From contig CALMDO010000182.1 of the NCBI GenBank assembly GCA_937862805.1, forward strand, positions 1 through 36,116: a stretch of DNA of 36,116 nt, read 5' to 3'. Position 1 is the stretch's first letter, and each line of letters starts with the position of its first letter. This stretch comes from an uncultured Bacteroidota bacterium (lineage in GTDB: Bacteria > Bacteroidota > Bacteroidia > Bacteroidales > FEN-979). This document shows positions 25,337-33,293 of this stretch, in pieces. A program made the position numbers and the translations under genes. Under the pieces are notes generated by a model, which saw only the letters and a program-made list of their open reading frames with translations, was not told the DNA's origin and ran no database searches.

Positions 25337-26658
25337 TCCACCCTGCGAACAAGCCGCTTCTTCAGTCTTTCCTCCTGTTGTCAGCGCTTTTGATCTTCAC
25401 TCAATGCAAAAAAGATACTGCTGACAACGATCTTCCGGGTATTTCTTCGGGAATGGACGGACTCATCATCGAGCGGCTTTTCAACTGGTCGCTTACACGG
25501 GAAGTCGCAGTACGAATCACAGCACTGGATGGGAATGGCCATCCGATACCCCATGTCCGGTTCGATATTTATCAAGGCAGTGTACAGTCACCGGGAGAAC
25601 GCACTTTTGCCGGGGCCACGGACTCCACCGGCGTTTTCGTGACCAACATGGTTTTCCCGATGGATGCGGAAAAAGCAGTGGTAAAGACCTTTTCTCAAGG
25701 TACTGCCGTCGTTCGTGAAGTTACTATCTCTGACAACGCTCTAATTACTGTTTTTGAAGGGTTGGAACGAGATACCACCACCGACAGTGACTGGGACTAC
25801 ATACCCGATGCATTCGATGACTACCCGGCGGATACTGCTCAATCATTCAATAATTATTTCCCCTCGGAAAATCATTTCGCGACGTTGGTTTTCAACGATT
25901 CCTGGCCGGGAGAGAGCAATTATGACTACAATGATGTAGTAATCCGTTACCGTTGCAACTACATCACCAATTTTTTCAACCAGGTGGTTGAAGTTGACAT
26001 TACCCTGGTTCAGGAAGCGGCCGGGAGTACCCGTCACAATGGTTTTGGAATCCAATTCCGGCTGGATCCTTCCTTATTCGACACGGTGAGCGGATCCCGC
26101 CTCACCACGGGGACAATTCATACGGAACTGAAAGGATATGAATCGGTCCCGGGTACGATGATAGTGATCGCTTATGATGACGGGAGAAGCCTCTTTGAAG
26201 GAGGTGATCTTCCGGGGCCCGTCAATACTGTACCGGGAGTTGCTTACAGGAAGCCGGATACCTTGTCTCTTCGCATTGTATTGCCTGAAAACCAATCAAT
26301 TCCGGTGATCATGTTCGGTCTCCCTCCCTTCAACCCCTTCATTTTCACCGATGGCGACCGGAGCCATGAAATCCATCTTCCCGATCATCCTCCCACTGCC
26401 CTGGCGGATACTACCTTGTTTGGAACACTTTCCGATAATTCGCAGCCTTTGATATTCAGATATTACAAGAACCGCAACAACCTGCCCTGGGCTTTGCATT
26501 TTCCGGGCGAATTCAGCTACCTCACCGAAGGATCGGCCCTCATCCGGGGCTATCCCAAATTCGGTGGTTGGACGGAAAGTGACGGTTCCGCTTATCGTGA
26601 CTGGTATTACAAGGAGGGCCAGGGATACCGCAATGAAGGGTATTTATACAGTCATTGA
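25333..26658 (+). CDS. LruC domain-containing lipoprotein (short tandem paralog)
   Basis: A 441-aa paralog of the gene before it, without the DUF4114-like segment. No in-frame ATG precedes the lipobox cysteine; the track start at 25279 is a TTG giving a 19-aa basic extension. I choose TTG 25333, which overlaps the upstream stop as TTGA and gives a neat lipoprotein signal (M-IHPANKPLLQSFLLLSALLIFTQC) followed by KKDTADND. Next are the Cna-like segment (RLFNWSLTREVAVRITALDGNGHP..., EGLERDTTTDSDWDYIPDAFDDYP at about 145-165) and a LruC domain (LVFNDSWPGESNYDYNDVVIRYRCNYI... to GYRNEGYLYSH). The C-terminal ends of both paralogs match (WAESGGALYPDW / WTESDGSAYRDW). The gene converges on tamL with a 3-nt gap. 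Confidence 0.85.
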   Translation: MIHPANKPLLQSFLLLSALLIFTQCKKDTADNDLPGISSGMDGLIIERLFNWSLTREVAVRITALDGNGHPIPHVRFDIYQGSVQSPGERTFAGATDSTGVFVTNMVFPMDAEKAVVKTFSQGTAVVREVTISDNALITVFEGLERDTTTDSDWDYIPDAFDDYPADTAQSFNNYFPSENHFATLVFNDSWPGESNYDYNDVVIRYRCNYITNFFNQVVEVDITLVQEAAGSTRHNGFGIQFRLDPSLFDTVSGSRLTTGTIHTELKGYESVPGTMIVIAYDDGRSLFEGGDLPGPVNTVPGVAYRKPDTLSLRIVLPENQSIPVIMFGLPPFNPFIFTDGDRSHEIHLPDHPPTALADTTLFGTLSDNSQPLIFRYYKNRNNLPWALHFPGEFSYLTEGSALIRGYPKFGGWTESDGSAYRDWYYKEGQGYRNEGYLYSH

Positions 26659-26661
26659 GGT

Positions 26662-29046
26662 TCAGAAAGGATAACCGATCCCAAAATTCCAGACGATATC
26701 CTTTAACTGCATTTTATCGAAGTACCAACGGTCATTTTCAGGATACCAGGGCACCCTTAGCGGGATGGCAGGATCGAGACGGAAGATGAAGAAGTCAAAA
26801 TCAAGCCTGATTCCAAATCCCGCGTCAATGGCCACTTGTTTAAAGAATCCGGGAAAAGAGAATTTTCCTCCCGGCAGATCGGCCGTCTCTTTCAATAACC
26901 AGATATTGCCGGCATCAACGAAGAGTGCTCCGCGGATCCATTGGTAGATGGGAAACCGGTATTCGATGTTGGCTTCCAGTTGGATGTCGCCGATTTGATT
27001 GAAAGTGTTTTCCTCCTCCGAATGATAGCTTCCGGGCCCAAGGTAGTACATCTTCCATCCCCGCATACCGTTGGCGCCACCCGCAAAGAAAGCCTTTTCG
27101 AAAGGCAGCACGGTGGAGTTTCCGTACGAAATCCCGATCCCGCCATAAAACCGGTAAACCATCGAGAATTTATTGCCCAGGATGTTAAAGTAGCGGAAAT
27201 CGACATCGGGACGGATGTATTGTGAATAGGGTAAACCGAAGAAATTGTACATCCCGCTATCGCTCTTTTTAAGGTTGAAGAGTTTGTCGATCGCGTAAAT
27301 CAGGTTGCCGCCTGTCTCAAAATTGGAGCGGATATAAAAGAAATCTTTGACTTTGTTAACCTTTTGGTTGCTGAAAGTAAAGCTGTATTTCAGTCCTGCC
27401 ACAATGTGATCGGTATACTGATTCCTGAGTCTCCGGTCGGATTGTGAATTGATGACAGAGTCGAAATAAGCATCGGCAAAGACCCTGACCAGAGAAATTT
27501 CAGCGGGGTTGAGGATGTGGCGGATTTTTTCATTCTGCATCCAGGTGTATCCGAAAGTGATGTTGGAGATGTGCCGATCGTAGTCCTGCTGATGCTGGTA
27601 ATTGTACCCCACGGTGATGGTCGTTTTGGGTTTGAAATTTTTCGACATTTTTTCAGGGCGGATGGGTAGCAGGAACTGGGGAAAAGTGAGTGAAGCGTTC
27701 GCGCCCAGCTCGATGGTGTTGAAGAAGGCAGAGCCTCCGGTGCTTCCCGAAGCTTGCATCTGAAGGGATCCGCTGAGGTTGATCCTGAAAAGTTGTGCTC
27801 CCCTGAACACATTGCGATTCTGGTATCCTATATTACCTTGTATCCCGAAAGCCCCGCCCGAGTTGGTTCCGTCGGTGGTCACGGTAAAAGAGTGTGCCGG
27901 CGATCGTGACAACTCCACTTTGCAATTGAGGATATCTTTTCCGGGGCCTCTTATCGGCGACGGATCGGGGGTCTCCTCAAATTCCAGGTTGATGTAACGA
28001 AATACCTGTAAACCAGATAGTTGCGAATAGGTTTGATTGATGTCAGTCAGGTTGTAGGTGCCTCCCGGATAGAGAAAAATGGACTGGGCTATGGTTCGGG
28101 GTTTGACTTTGAATTTATTACGTGTGAGAAAGTAGAAAGTACCCGGCGGTTGTCCTTTGATGGCACTCTCATAATGCTTAACCAGCGTGTCGTAGCGCAT
28201 GGTATCGGTCATCAGGTGATCGAATTCGGGATAAACAAAAATCTTGTTGATAAAGTATCTTTTGTGAGGAACTGGCAGCGCGAGTCCGAAATTTCCGATG
28301 GAGGGGGCTACCGGGTTGGTGATCTCAAGGGTGATCGCGACACGTTTTTGATTTAAGTTGGTATCGACCCGGTAAACGATATAGATGTTCGAGAAGTTGT
28401 AAAAACCGTAATTCTGAAGGTTGGAGGTGATCCGGCTCCGTTCACTGTCGAGCAGGTAAGTATCAAAATTTGCACCCTTCCGGATGAGGCTTCTGGTCGT
28501 GTCGCGGAACACGAACCGGGCCACCTGGGTATCGGGTATGGCATAATAGATCTCTCTGACCGTGTAAGGTTTTGTTGTTTTCACCAGGTATTCAACAATG
28601 GCTTTCTTTTTATGGAAAATGACCGTATCTCTGATGGTGGAATGAAAATAACCTTTGTTGGTAAGATACATTCCCATCTGCTTTGCAGTGACGGTTATCA
28701 TGCCTGTATCCAGCAAAACCGGGGCGGTTCCCACCTTGGTCCTGAGCCATTTCTTGAATTTCGAATCTTCTCCCTGGCTTCCCAGGTTATAAAAGGCAAT
28801 GTTGGTCCGGAATAACCCCAGAAGTTTCTTGTTGGGTCTTTGCTGAAGGTAAGGGTCCAGATCTTCGGCCGGTACCGACCGGGGAGTCAGTTTGATCCTG
28901 TTTCCGGTCAGGAGGTATTCGTTGGGTGCAAAGTTTTTTGTCACGTTGCATCCGGTCATCATCTCCATGAGGAGGAGCAGGAGGAAAGCCCTGGTGAAGG
29001 TTCTGCGATTTGTAGTCCGGATTTGCAAACAAGTCCTATTTTTCAA
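26662..29046 (-). CDS. tamL: TamL-type Omp85 lipoprotein (BamA/TamA family)
   Basis: A ~794-aa outer-membrane Omp85 protein with a lipoprotein signal (LLLLLMEMMTGC) instead of a normal signal peptide, which marks the Bacteroidota TamL group; TamL pairs with TamB in outer-membrane biogenesis and is essential in Flavobacterium. After the Cys: LTGNRIKL and periplasmic POTRA-like repeats (about 40-370), then the beta-barrel (about 400-794) with the Omp85 motif GGANGMRGWKMYYLGPGS and a C-terminal signal ending NFGIGYPF. The only start candidates are non-ATG: TTG 29046 (overlapping the previous stop by 11 nt) or TTG 29028. No tamB is in the window. It lies downstream of a T9SS cargo gene. Confidence 0.88.
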   Translation of the reverse strand: MKNRTCLQIRTTNRRTFTRAFLLLLLMEMMTGCNVTKNFAPNEYLLTGNRIKLTPRSVPAEDLDPYLQQRPNKKLLGLFRTNIAFYNLGSQGEDSKFKKWLRTKVGTAPVLLDTGMITVTAKQMGMYLTNKGYFHSTIRDTVIFHKKKAIVEYLVKTTKPYTVREIYYAIPDTQVARFVFRDTTRSLIRKGANFDTYLLDSERSRITSNLQNYGFYNFSNIYIVYRVDTNLNQKRVAITLEITNPVAPSIGNFGLALPVPHKRYFINKIFVYPEFDHLMTDTMRYDTLVKHYESAIKGQPPGTFYFLTRNKFKVKPRTIAQSIFLYPGGTYNLTDINQTYSQLSGLQVFRYINLEFEETPDPSPIRGPGKDILNCKVELSRSPAHSFTVTTDGTNSGGAFGIQGNIGYQNRNVFRGAQLFRINLSGSLQMQASGSTGGSAFFNTIELGANASLTFPQFLLPIRPEKMSKNFKPKTTITVGYNYQHQQDYDRHISNITFGYTWMQNEKIRHILNPAEISLVRVFADAYFDSVINSQSDRRLRNQYTDHIVAGLKYSFTFSNQKVNKVKDFFYIRSNFETGGNLIYAIDKLFNLKKSDSGMYNFFGLPYSQYIRPDVDFRYFNILGNKFSMVYRFYGGIGISYGNSTVLPFEKAFFAGGANGMRGWKMYYLGPGSYHSEEENTFNQIGDIQLEANIEYRFPIYQWIRGALFVDAGNIWLLKETADLPGGKFSFPGFFKQVAIDAGFGIRLDFDFFIFRLDPAIPLRVPWYPENDRWYFDKMQLKDIVWNFGIGYPF

Positions 29047-31780
29047 TCAGGATGCTGCGGTTAATGGTACCGGCTTTGGTTTCAACCCTCACGACATAGA
29101 TCCCTGTCGGGAGGCTGGTGGTGGAGATACGGCTCTCTTTACCGCTCAACGCCTGTTCAAGGAGCTGTTTCCCGGTGGTGGTATAGACCTTCACGCCCAC
29201 CATGTTCTCCATGGAACGGAGGATCAGGTAATCTTTTACAGGATTTGGATAAACCAGCAGGGCATCCTGCGAGAGGTTTTCCACGCCCATCAAGTTTCCG
29301 ATACCCCCATTCAGCAGAGCCGGCGTGAAGAGGTTCCCGTCGTAATCGGAGAATTCCAGGGGTGTGGGGGAAGTGTTCCAGATTACCAGTGCCGGTTCGG
29401 TTGTTTTGGTCATAAAATGAAGATGACACAATGGTTTGTCATTGACAGTGATTCCTTTCAGGTCTGCAGCCCATACAAAGGTCAGTTGGCCCGGAACGGG
29501 AACACCTGTCAACACATTATCGATTCCCTCGTACCATGTGTCAGCCCCGGTAAATGTGAGTTTCGAAGGATCATAGCTGATGGAGAACTGGAAGGATCCC
29601 ATGTTTTGGAGATCGTTGGCATAAACGGGGATCACAACTTCTCCTTCTGCGGGATCGATGGTGCCTATCGTCAGAGCGCCGGAAGTTGCTTTGGTAACTT
29701 CCGGGGTGCTGTTTCCTTTACCCGATGGGACATAGGATGCGTTGGCATCGCCATAACATAAACCGTTGAAATTCAGCGAAGTGTTTGCTCCGCTGATCGT
29801 TACAGGCGTGTTGTTAAAGAGCCAGTCGCCAACGGTAAAAGAGTTGGTGACGCCGCCGATTCTCTTTTTGATCAGTAGTACATCGGCTGCGGTAAGGCTT
29901 CCTGAACCGTTCACATCACCGGAGGCCAGAAAGATTCCTTCAAGGAGAGCGATGTTGCCGATATGTTTACGGTAAAGCAATACATCAAGTGCTGTGACGC
30001 CGCCCCAGGGTTTGGCAGTAGCCGGTTCCAGGGTATAATTCCCATTGATCAATCCGCCGAAGGAGTAGCTTCCTGAGGCTGAAGTGGTGGTCGTAGCGAT
30101 CACCGAACCCTCATTGTTTTTGAGGTTAAGGGTGATACCGGCCAGCGGGGTGGGGGTGGGGCCGGGGTAGGTGACTACTCCTGTCAGAGAAAAGGTTGTT
30201 GCGGCATTCAGGGTGAAGCAACCGATGCGGGTTTTCCAGTTCGACGCGTTGGTGGTTTGGTAATACTCCTGGGTGTACCAGAATTTTGAGGGGTCGGAGG
30301 GATCGACGTTCATGGCGCTGTAATCGCCCCAGCGGCTCGGGGTACCGCTCCAGGTATTGGTTTGGGAGCCAAGACCTTCTTTGATGACCCCTTCCTGGAC
30401 GGTCATTTCATTCAGCGGGTCGCCGGCTAAACGGCCTGTGTAGTAAACCGACGGGAATTTGGTGCTGCTGGAGATAGAGTAACCCAGGGCAATATCGCCT
30501 GCAGGGTTCATGGCAATACTGCCCATCCAGCGCGAGTGGGCATCGGGTGCGTAAGTACCTTGCTGATAGATGGACCATGCGTCGGTTCCGGTTTTCCGAA
30601 GTTCAAACCACCGTATTCCGGCCTTGTTGGAACCTACGTTCACGGTTCCGCAAGCAACCATTGAAAAGTGATCTTCGAAAGTGCGGAACTGTAACCGGAA
30701 CATTAAACGACCGGAGAGGGCATCGAGTTTCACGGAGGTACCTTTTTGAACGATACCACCGGTGATGTTCCCGTTAAAAGCGCTGACATTGAGCAAAGCA
30801 TGTTGCTGGTAAGTAGAAGCGCTCGGGTTGGTCCAGTCCACGTGGAAAGCATACATTCCAAGACGGTCGGGACTATCATTCAGATAGGTAAAATAGTTAG
30901 GGGTGCCCACCGGAGGGAAAGTCCCGTCACAATCGGCCGGAAGTACGGCGTACGGCTCGGTGGCTGCATTCAATGAGAAAGTGACCATGTTGGCTGTAGG
31001 GTCACCCGCCAGCATCTTGGTCCGGTTCATGGCAACGGCGCCGGTGCCGACATAGTTCAGGCTGTTGGCTGAAAAACGGTTCATGGTCATGTAATAACCA
31101 TCGGGCCAAACACCAATCTTCGGGTAGTCGGGCATATCGCTAAATTGGAACTGGTAACGGTACCACGATCCAGTGGGATCGCCGGTAGCACTGATGGCCA
31201 CCATTTCATAGAAGGGGCCACTTGGGTAATTGGGCAATGAAAACTGTGAAAAGAGCCAGCGGTCAGCCTCTTCGTCGTACAGCACGATTCCGTCGCCATC
31301 ATTGCTGTTGTTGGGCATTCCGGAAAAGATGGAACTGTTGTTCAGGGGGCCCAATACCAGGGTTCCGGTTTTGCTATAAATGGCGTATTTACAGTTGACT
31401 TCCTGGAAATAGTAATCAGGACCCACGTCACCGTCGGTATCCGGCGGGCACAAACCCATCGTATTTCCGACCCCGTCAAAAGATTGTTCGACTGAGTCTG
31501 TTTCCCGTGGTCCGTTCCACGATTGAACCATGGGATCAGAAGCACGGGGATCATCTGTATCTGCTGAACGAAAACGCTCGTGATGGAGCATATTTTTCAC
31601 CACCCCGTCTTTCCAGGTCCTGTCCGCTTCATCGGGAAGGTTCTTAACCATTTCCCGTAACGGCGGAGAGACATCAAAGTAGGTCGCTTGGATAACAATG
31701 GGTTTAGGGGCCTCCTGCTGCCCGTAAGAGAGGAAAACAATCAGGGAAAAAGCCCCAAAGAGCGTAAACAGTTTTTTCAT
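29036..31780 (-). CDS. T9SS cargo protein with dockerin-like and cohesin-like domains
   Basis: A 914-aa secreted protein. Order: signal peptide MKKLFTLFGAFSLIVFLSYGQ; a large region (about 60-525) that reads like a beta-propeller (YYFQEVNCKYAIYSKTGTLVLGP, DRWLFSQFSLPNY, SRWMGSIAMNPAGDIALGYSIS, PSRWGDYSAMNVDPSDPSKFWYTQEY); a carboxypeptidase-regulatory/SdrD-B-like domain (FSLTGVVTYPGPTPTPLAGITLNLKN...); two dockerin-like repeats (VTALDVLLYRKHIGN and SGDVNGSGSLTAADVLLIKKRIGG), the first without its calcium-binding DxN loop; a cohesin-like domain (EGEVVIPVYANDLQNMGSFQFSISYDPSKLTF); and a type A sorting domain (VYPNPVKDYLILRS... to INRSILIEK). It should be exported by the T9SS and anchored or released by PorU. 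It overlaps tamL by 11 nt. Confidence 0.9.
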   Translation of the reverse strand: MKKLFTLFGAFSLIVFLSYGQQEAPKPIVIQATYFDVSPPLREMVKNLPDEADRTWKDGVVKNMLHHERFRSADTDDPRASDPMVQSWNGPRETDSVEQSFDGVGNTMGLCPPDTDGDVGPDYYFQEVNCKYAIYSKTGTLVLGPLNNSSIFSGMPNNSNDGDGIVLYDEEADRWLFSQFSLPNYPSGPFYEMVAISATGDPTGSWYRYQFQFSDMPDYPKIGVWPDGYYMTMNRFSANSLNYVGTGAVAMNRTKMLAGDPTANMVTFSLNAATEPYAVLPADCDGTFPPVGTPNYFTYLNDSPDRLGMYAFHVDWTNPSASTYQQHALLNVSAFNGNITGGIVQKGTSVKLDALSGRLMFRLQFRTFEDHFSMVACGTVNVGSNKAGIRWFELRKTGTDAWSIYQQGTYAPDAHSRWMGSIAMNPAGDIALGYSISSSTKFPSVYYTGRLAGDPLNEMTVQEGVIKEGLGSQTNTWSGTPSRWGDYSAMNVDPSDPSKFWYTQEYYQTTNASNWKTRIGCFTLNAATTFSLTGVVTYPGPTPTPLAGITLNLKNNEGSVIATTTTSASGSYSFGGLINGNYTLEPATAKPWGGVTALDVLLYRKHIGNIALLEGIFLASGDVNGSGSLTAADVLLIKKRIGGVTNSFTVGDWLFNNTPVTISGANTSLNFNGLCYGDANASYVPSGKGNSTPEVTKATSGALTIGTIDPAEGEVVIPVYANDLQNMGSFQFSISYDPSKLTFTGADTWYEGIDNVLTGVPVPGQLTFVWAADLKGITVNDKPLCHLHFMTKTTEPALVIWNTSPTPLEFSDYDGNLFTPALLNGGIGNLMGVENLSQDALLVYPNPVKDYLILRSMENMVGVKVYTTTGKQLLEQALSGKESRISTTSLPTGIYVVRVETKAGTINRSILIEK

Positions 31781-32088
31781 GGATCTGGTTTTACGATTTT
31801 TTGGTAAAGTTAAAGAACTTTTAATTTCACCGCTAAGCCCGGTAGAATTTCTTGTAAAAGGTCACTTGAAATAAATCCCGGTTCCTACGATGAATACTTC
31901 ACCCCGGACAACACTTTTTTTAACAAAAGAACTTTTCTTCTCTGGCTTTGTCATACCGGGGGCGAGGCCAGAGATAATCGACCCAGCCCTGCCCTTTTTC
32001 AAATAATCACGGGAAAAGTCAAGTTTCACAGCGTCACACAGGCTGGCTACCCCGGAAATTTGTATTTTCGCATCGTAATCAAACCCTT
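31781..32088. other. Gene-free divergent intergenic region
   Basis: A 308-bp gap between the two divergent T9SS cargo genes. It is AT-rich near both ends. I see no clear paired -33/-7 promoter: TATTTTCG at 32063-32070 (plus) and TAACTTTA upstream of 31780 (minus) are partial -7 boxes only. An 8-bp inverted repeat (TCTCTGGC / GCCAGAGA, 31939-31974, 20-nt loop) is the one structured element. A 38-codon ATG ORF at 31890 is judged spurious. Confidence 0.6.
31939..31974. repeat. 8-bp inverted repeat with 20-nt loop
   Basis: TCTCTGGC (31939-31946) and GCCAGAGA (31967-31974) are perfect complements. The position, upstream of both divergent cargo genes, excludes a simple terminator role; it may be a leader hairpin or operator. 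Arms this short may occur by chance. Confidence 0.35.
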
Positions 32089-33267
32089 ATGAAACAACGA
32101 TACCTGATCTTCTGGTTTTTCCTGGTAATCAATCTTCCGGCTTTTGCCCAGTGGACCCTTTGTAATCCAGGCCATGGCAACGTGTACACAATGGAAGTGT
32201 GTGGCGATACCATCTTTGAAGGAACCCTGGAGGGAATCTATGTTTCGACCGATCATGGAGCCACCTGGAATGAATCTGGCGAGGGACTGGCCTATCCGAT
32301 CGTCAGGGATCTTTTAACATTGGGAGATAAGCTCTTTGCCGCTACCGATTCCGGGATATACGTGACCACCGACCGGGGTTTGTCATGGAACCCGGCCTGT
32401 GAAGGGCTTACGGGTTACCAGGTTTCGGCATTGTGCAGCAATGATTATGGCCTGTTCGCAGCTACTTTCGATGGCGGAGTTTTCGTTTCGCAGAATGAAG
32501 GAAACTCCTGGAACCCTGTAAACAACGGTTTGGAAAATCCTGAAATTCATGCCCTTGCATCACGCGGTGATGAGTTATATGCCGGAACGATGGGCAATGG
32601 CGTCTATCGTTCAGTGGATAACGGGAACTCATGGTTCCCCATCAATGATGGACTTGCCTCTCTTTATATCAAATCGCTTTACACCTGGAACGGAAGGATC
32701 TGGGCCGGTTCGATGGGAGGATTCCGCATTCTTGAGCCTGGCGCCATGGAATGGAGCGACGTCAATGGTACCCTGTTGTATGATGTACGCTCTTATACCC
32801 CTTATGGAGATAAACTTTTCATCGGTACCGACGGCGGAGGTGTTTTTTATACTCCCGACAATGGATTGAACTGGATCAAGTGCAATGAAGGCTTCCATGA
32901 CATGACCATTTACTCGATGGCCGTTTGCGGACCCTGGGTTTTCGCGGGTCAATGCTGTGGGAACGGCCTCTGGCGAAGGCCAGTAGAGCAATGCGTAGGA
33001 TTTAATTCCCCTGATGTACTCGGGCAGGTTGCCCTGTATCCCGTTCCTTTCAATAACCGTTTCACGATGGAACTTCCTGATATTCAATCTTCGGAGAGCA
33101 TCAGAGCTTCCCTTTACGATGCTTCCGGCCACCTTCTCTATTCCCGGGATATAGCGGAGAAAAAAACGGTTATCCCGGTTGCCAACCCTTCGCCGGGAAT
33201 TTATTTCCTGCAGATTCAGACCTCCTCAGGAAACCTTCTCAGGATGGTTACTTCCTACGGTCGATGA
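32089..33267 (+). CDS. T9SS cargo protein with Asp-box (BNR/Ycf48-like) propeller repeats
   Basis: A 392-aa secreted protein. Signal peptide MKQRYLIFWFFLVINLPAFAQ; then a beta-propeller with five Asp-box repeats of the form S-x-D-x-G-x-S/T-W (VSTDHGATWNESGEGL, VTTDRGLSWNPACEGL, VSQNEGNSWNPVNNGL, RSVDNGNSWFPINDGL, YTPDNGLNWIKCNEGF); and a type A T9SS sorting domain from VALYPVPFNNRFTMELP to LRMVTSYGR (about 318-392). Such propellers occur in sialidases, sortilin and photosystem assembly factors; no catalytic residues of sialidase are evident, so it is more likely a binding or structural surface protein. It is convergent with the TonB-dependent receptor gene. Confidence 0.9.
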   Translation: MKQRYLIFWFFLVINLPAFAQWTLCNPGHGNVYTMEVCGDTIFEGTLEGIYVSTDHGATWNESGEGLAYPIVRDLLTLGDKLFAATDSGIYVTTDRGLSWNPACEGLTGYQVSALCSNDYGLFAATFDGGVFVSQNEGNSWNPVNNGLENPEIHALASRGDELYAGTMGNGVYRSVDNGNSWFPINDGLASLYIKSLYTWNGRIWAGSMGGFRILEPGAMEWSDVNGTLLYDVRSYTPYGDKLFIGTDGGGVFYTPDNGLNWIKCNEGFHDMTIYSMAVCGPWVFAGQCCGNGLWRRPVEQCVGFNSPDVLGQVALYPVPFNNRFTMELPDIQSSESIRASLYDASGHLLYSRDIAEKKTVIPVANPSPGIYFLQIQTSSGNLLRMVTSYGR

Positions 33268-33293
33268 GGATAAACAGAATGGCTGTGTGCGTT

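Noticed and set aside
28892-29761. 289-aa plus-strand ORF
   Set aside because: It is the antisense shadow of tamL and the dockerin/cohesin cargo gene, with cysteine/histidine-rich composition and no recognisable domain.
31890-32006. 38-codon ATG ORF in the 308-bp gap
   Set aside because: No known family, no upstream promoter or SD, and composition not like neighbouring genes; it also runs through the inverted repeat.
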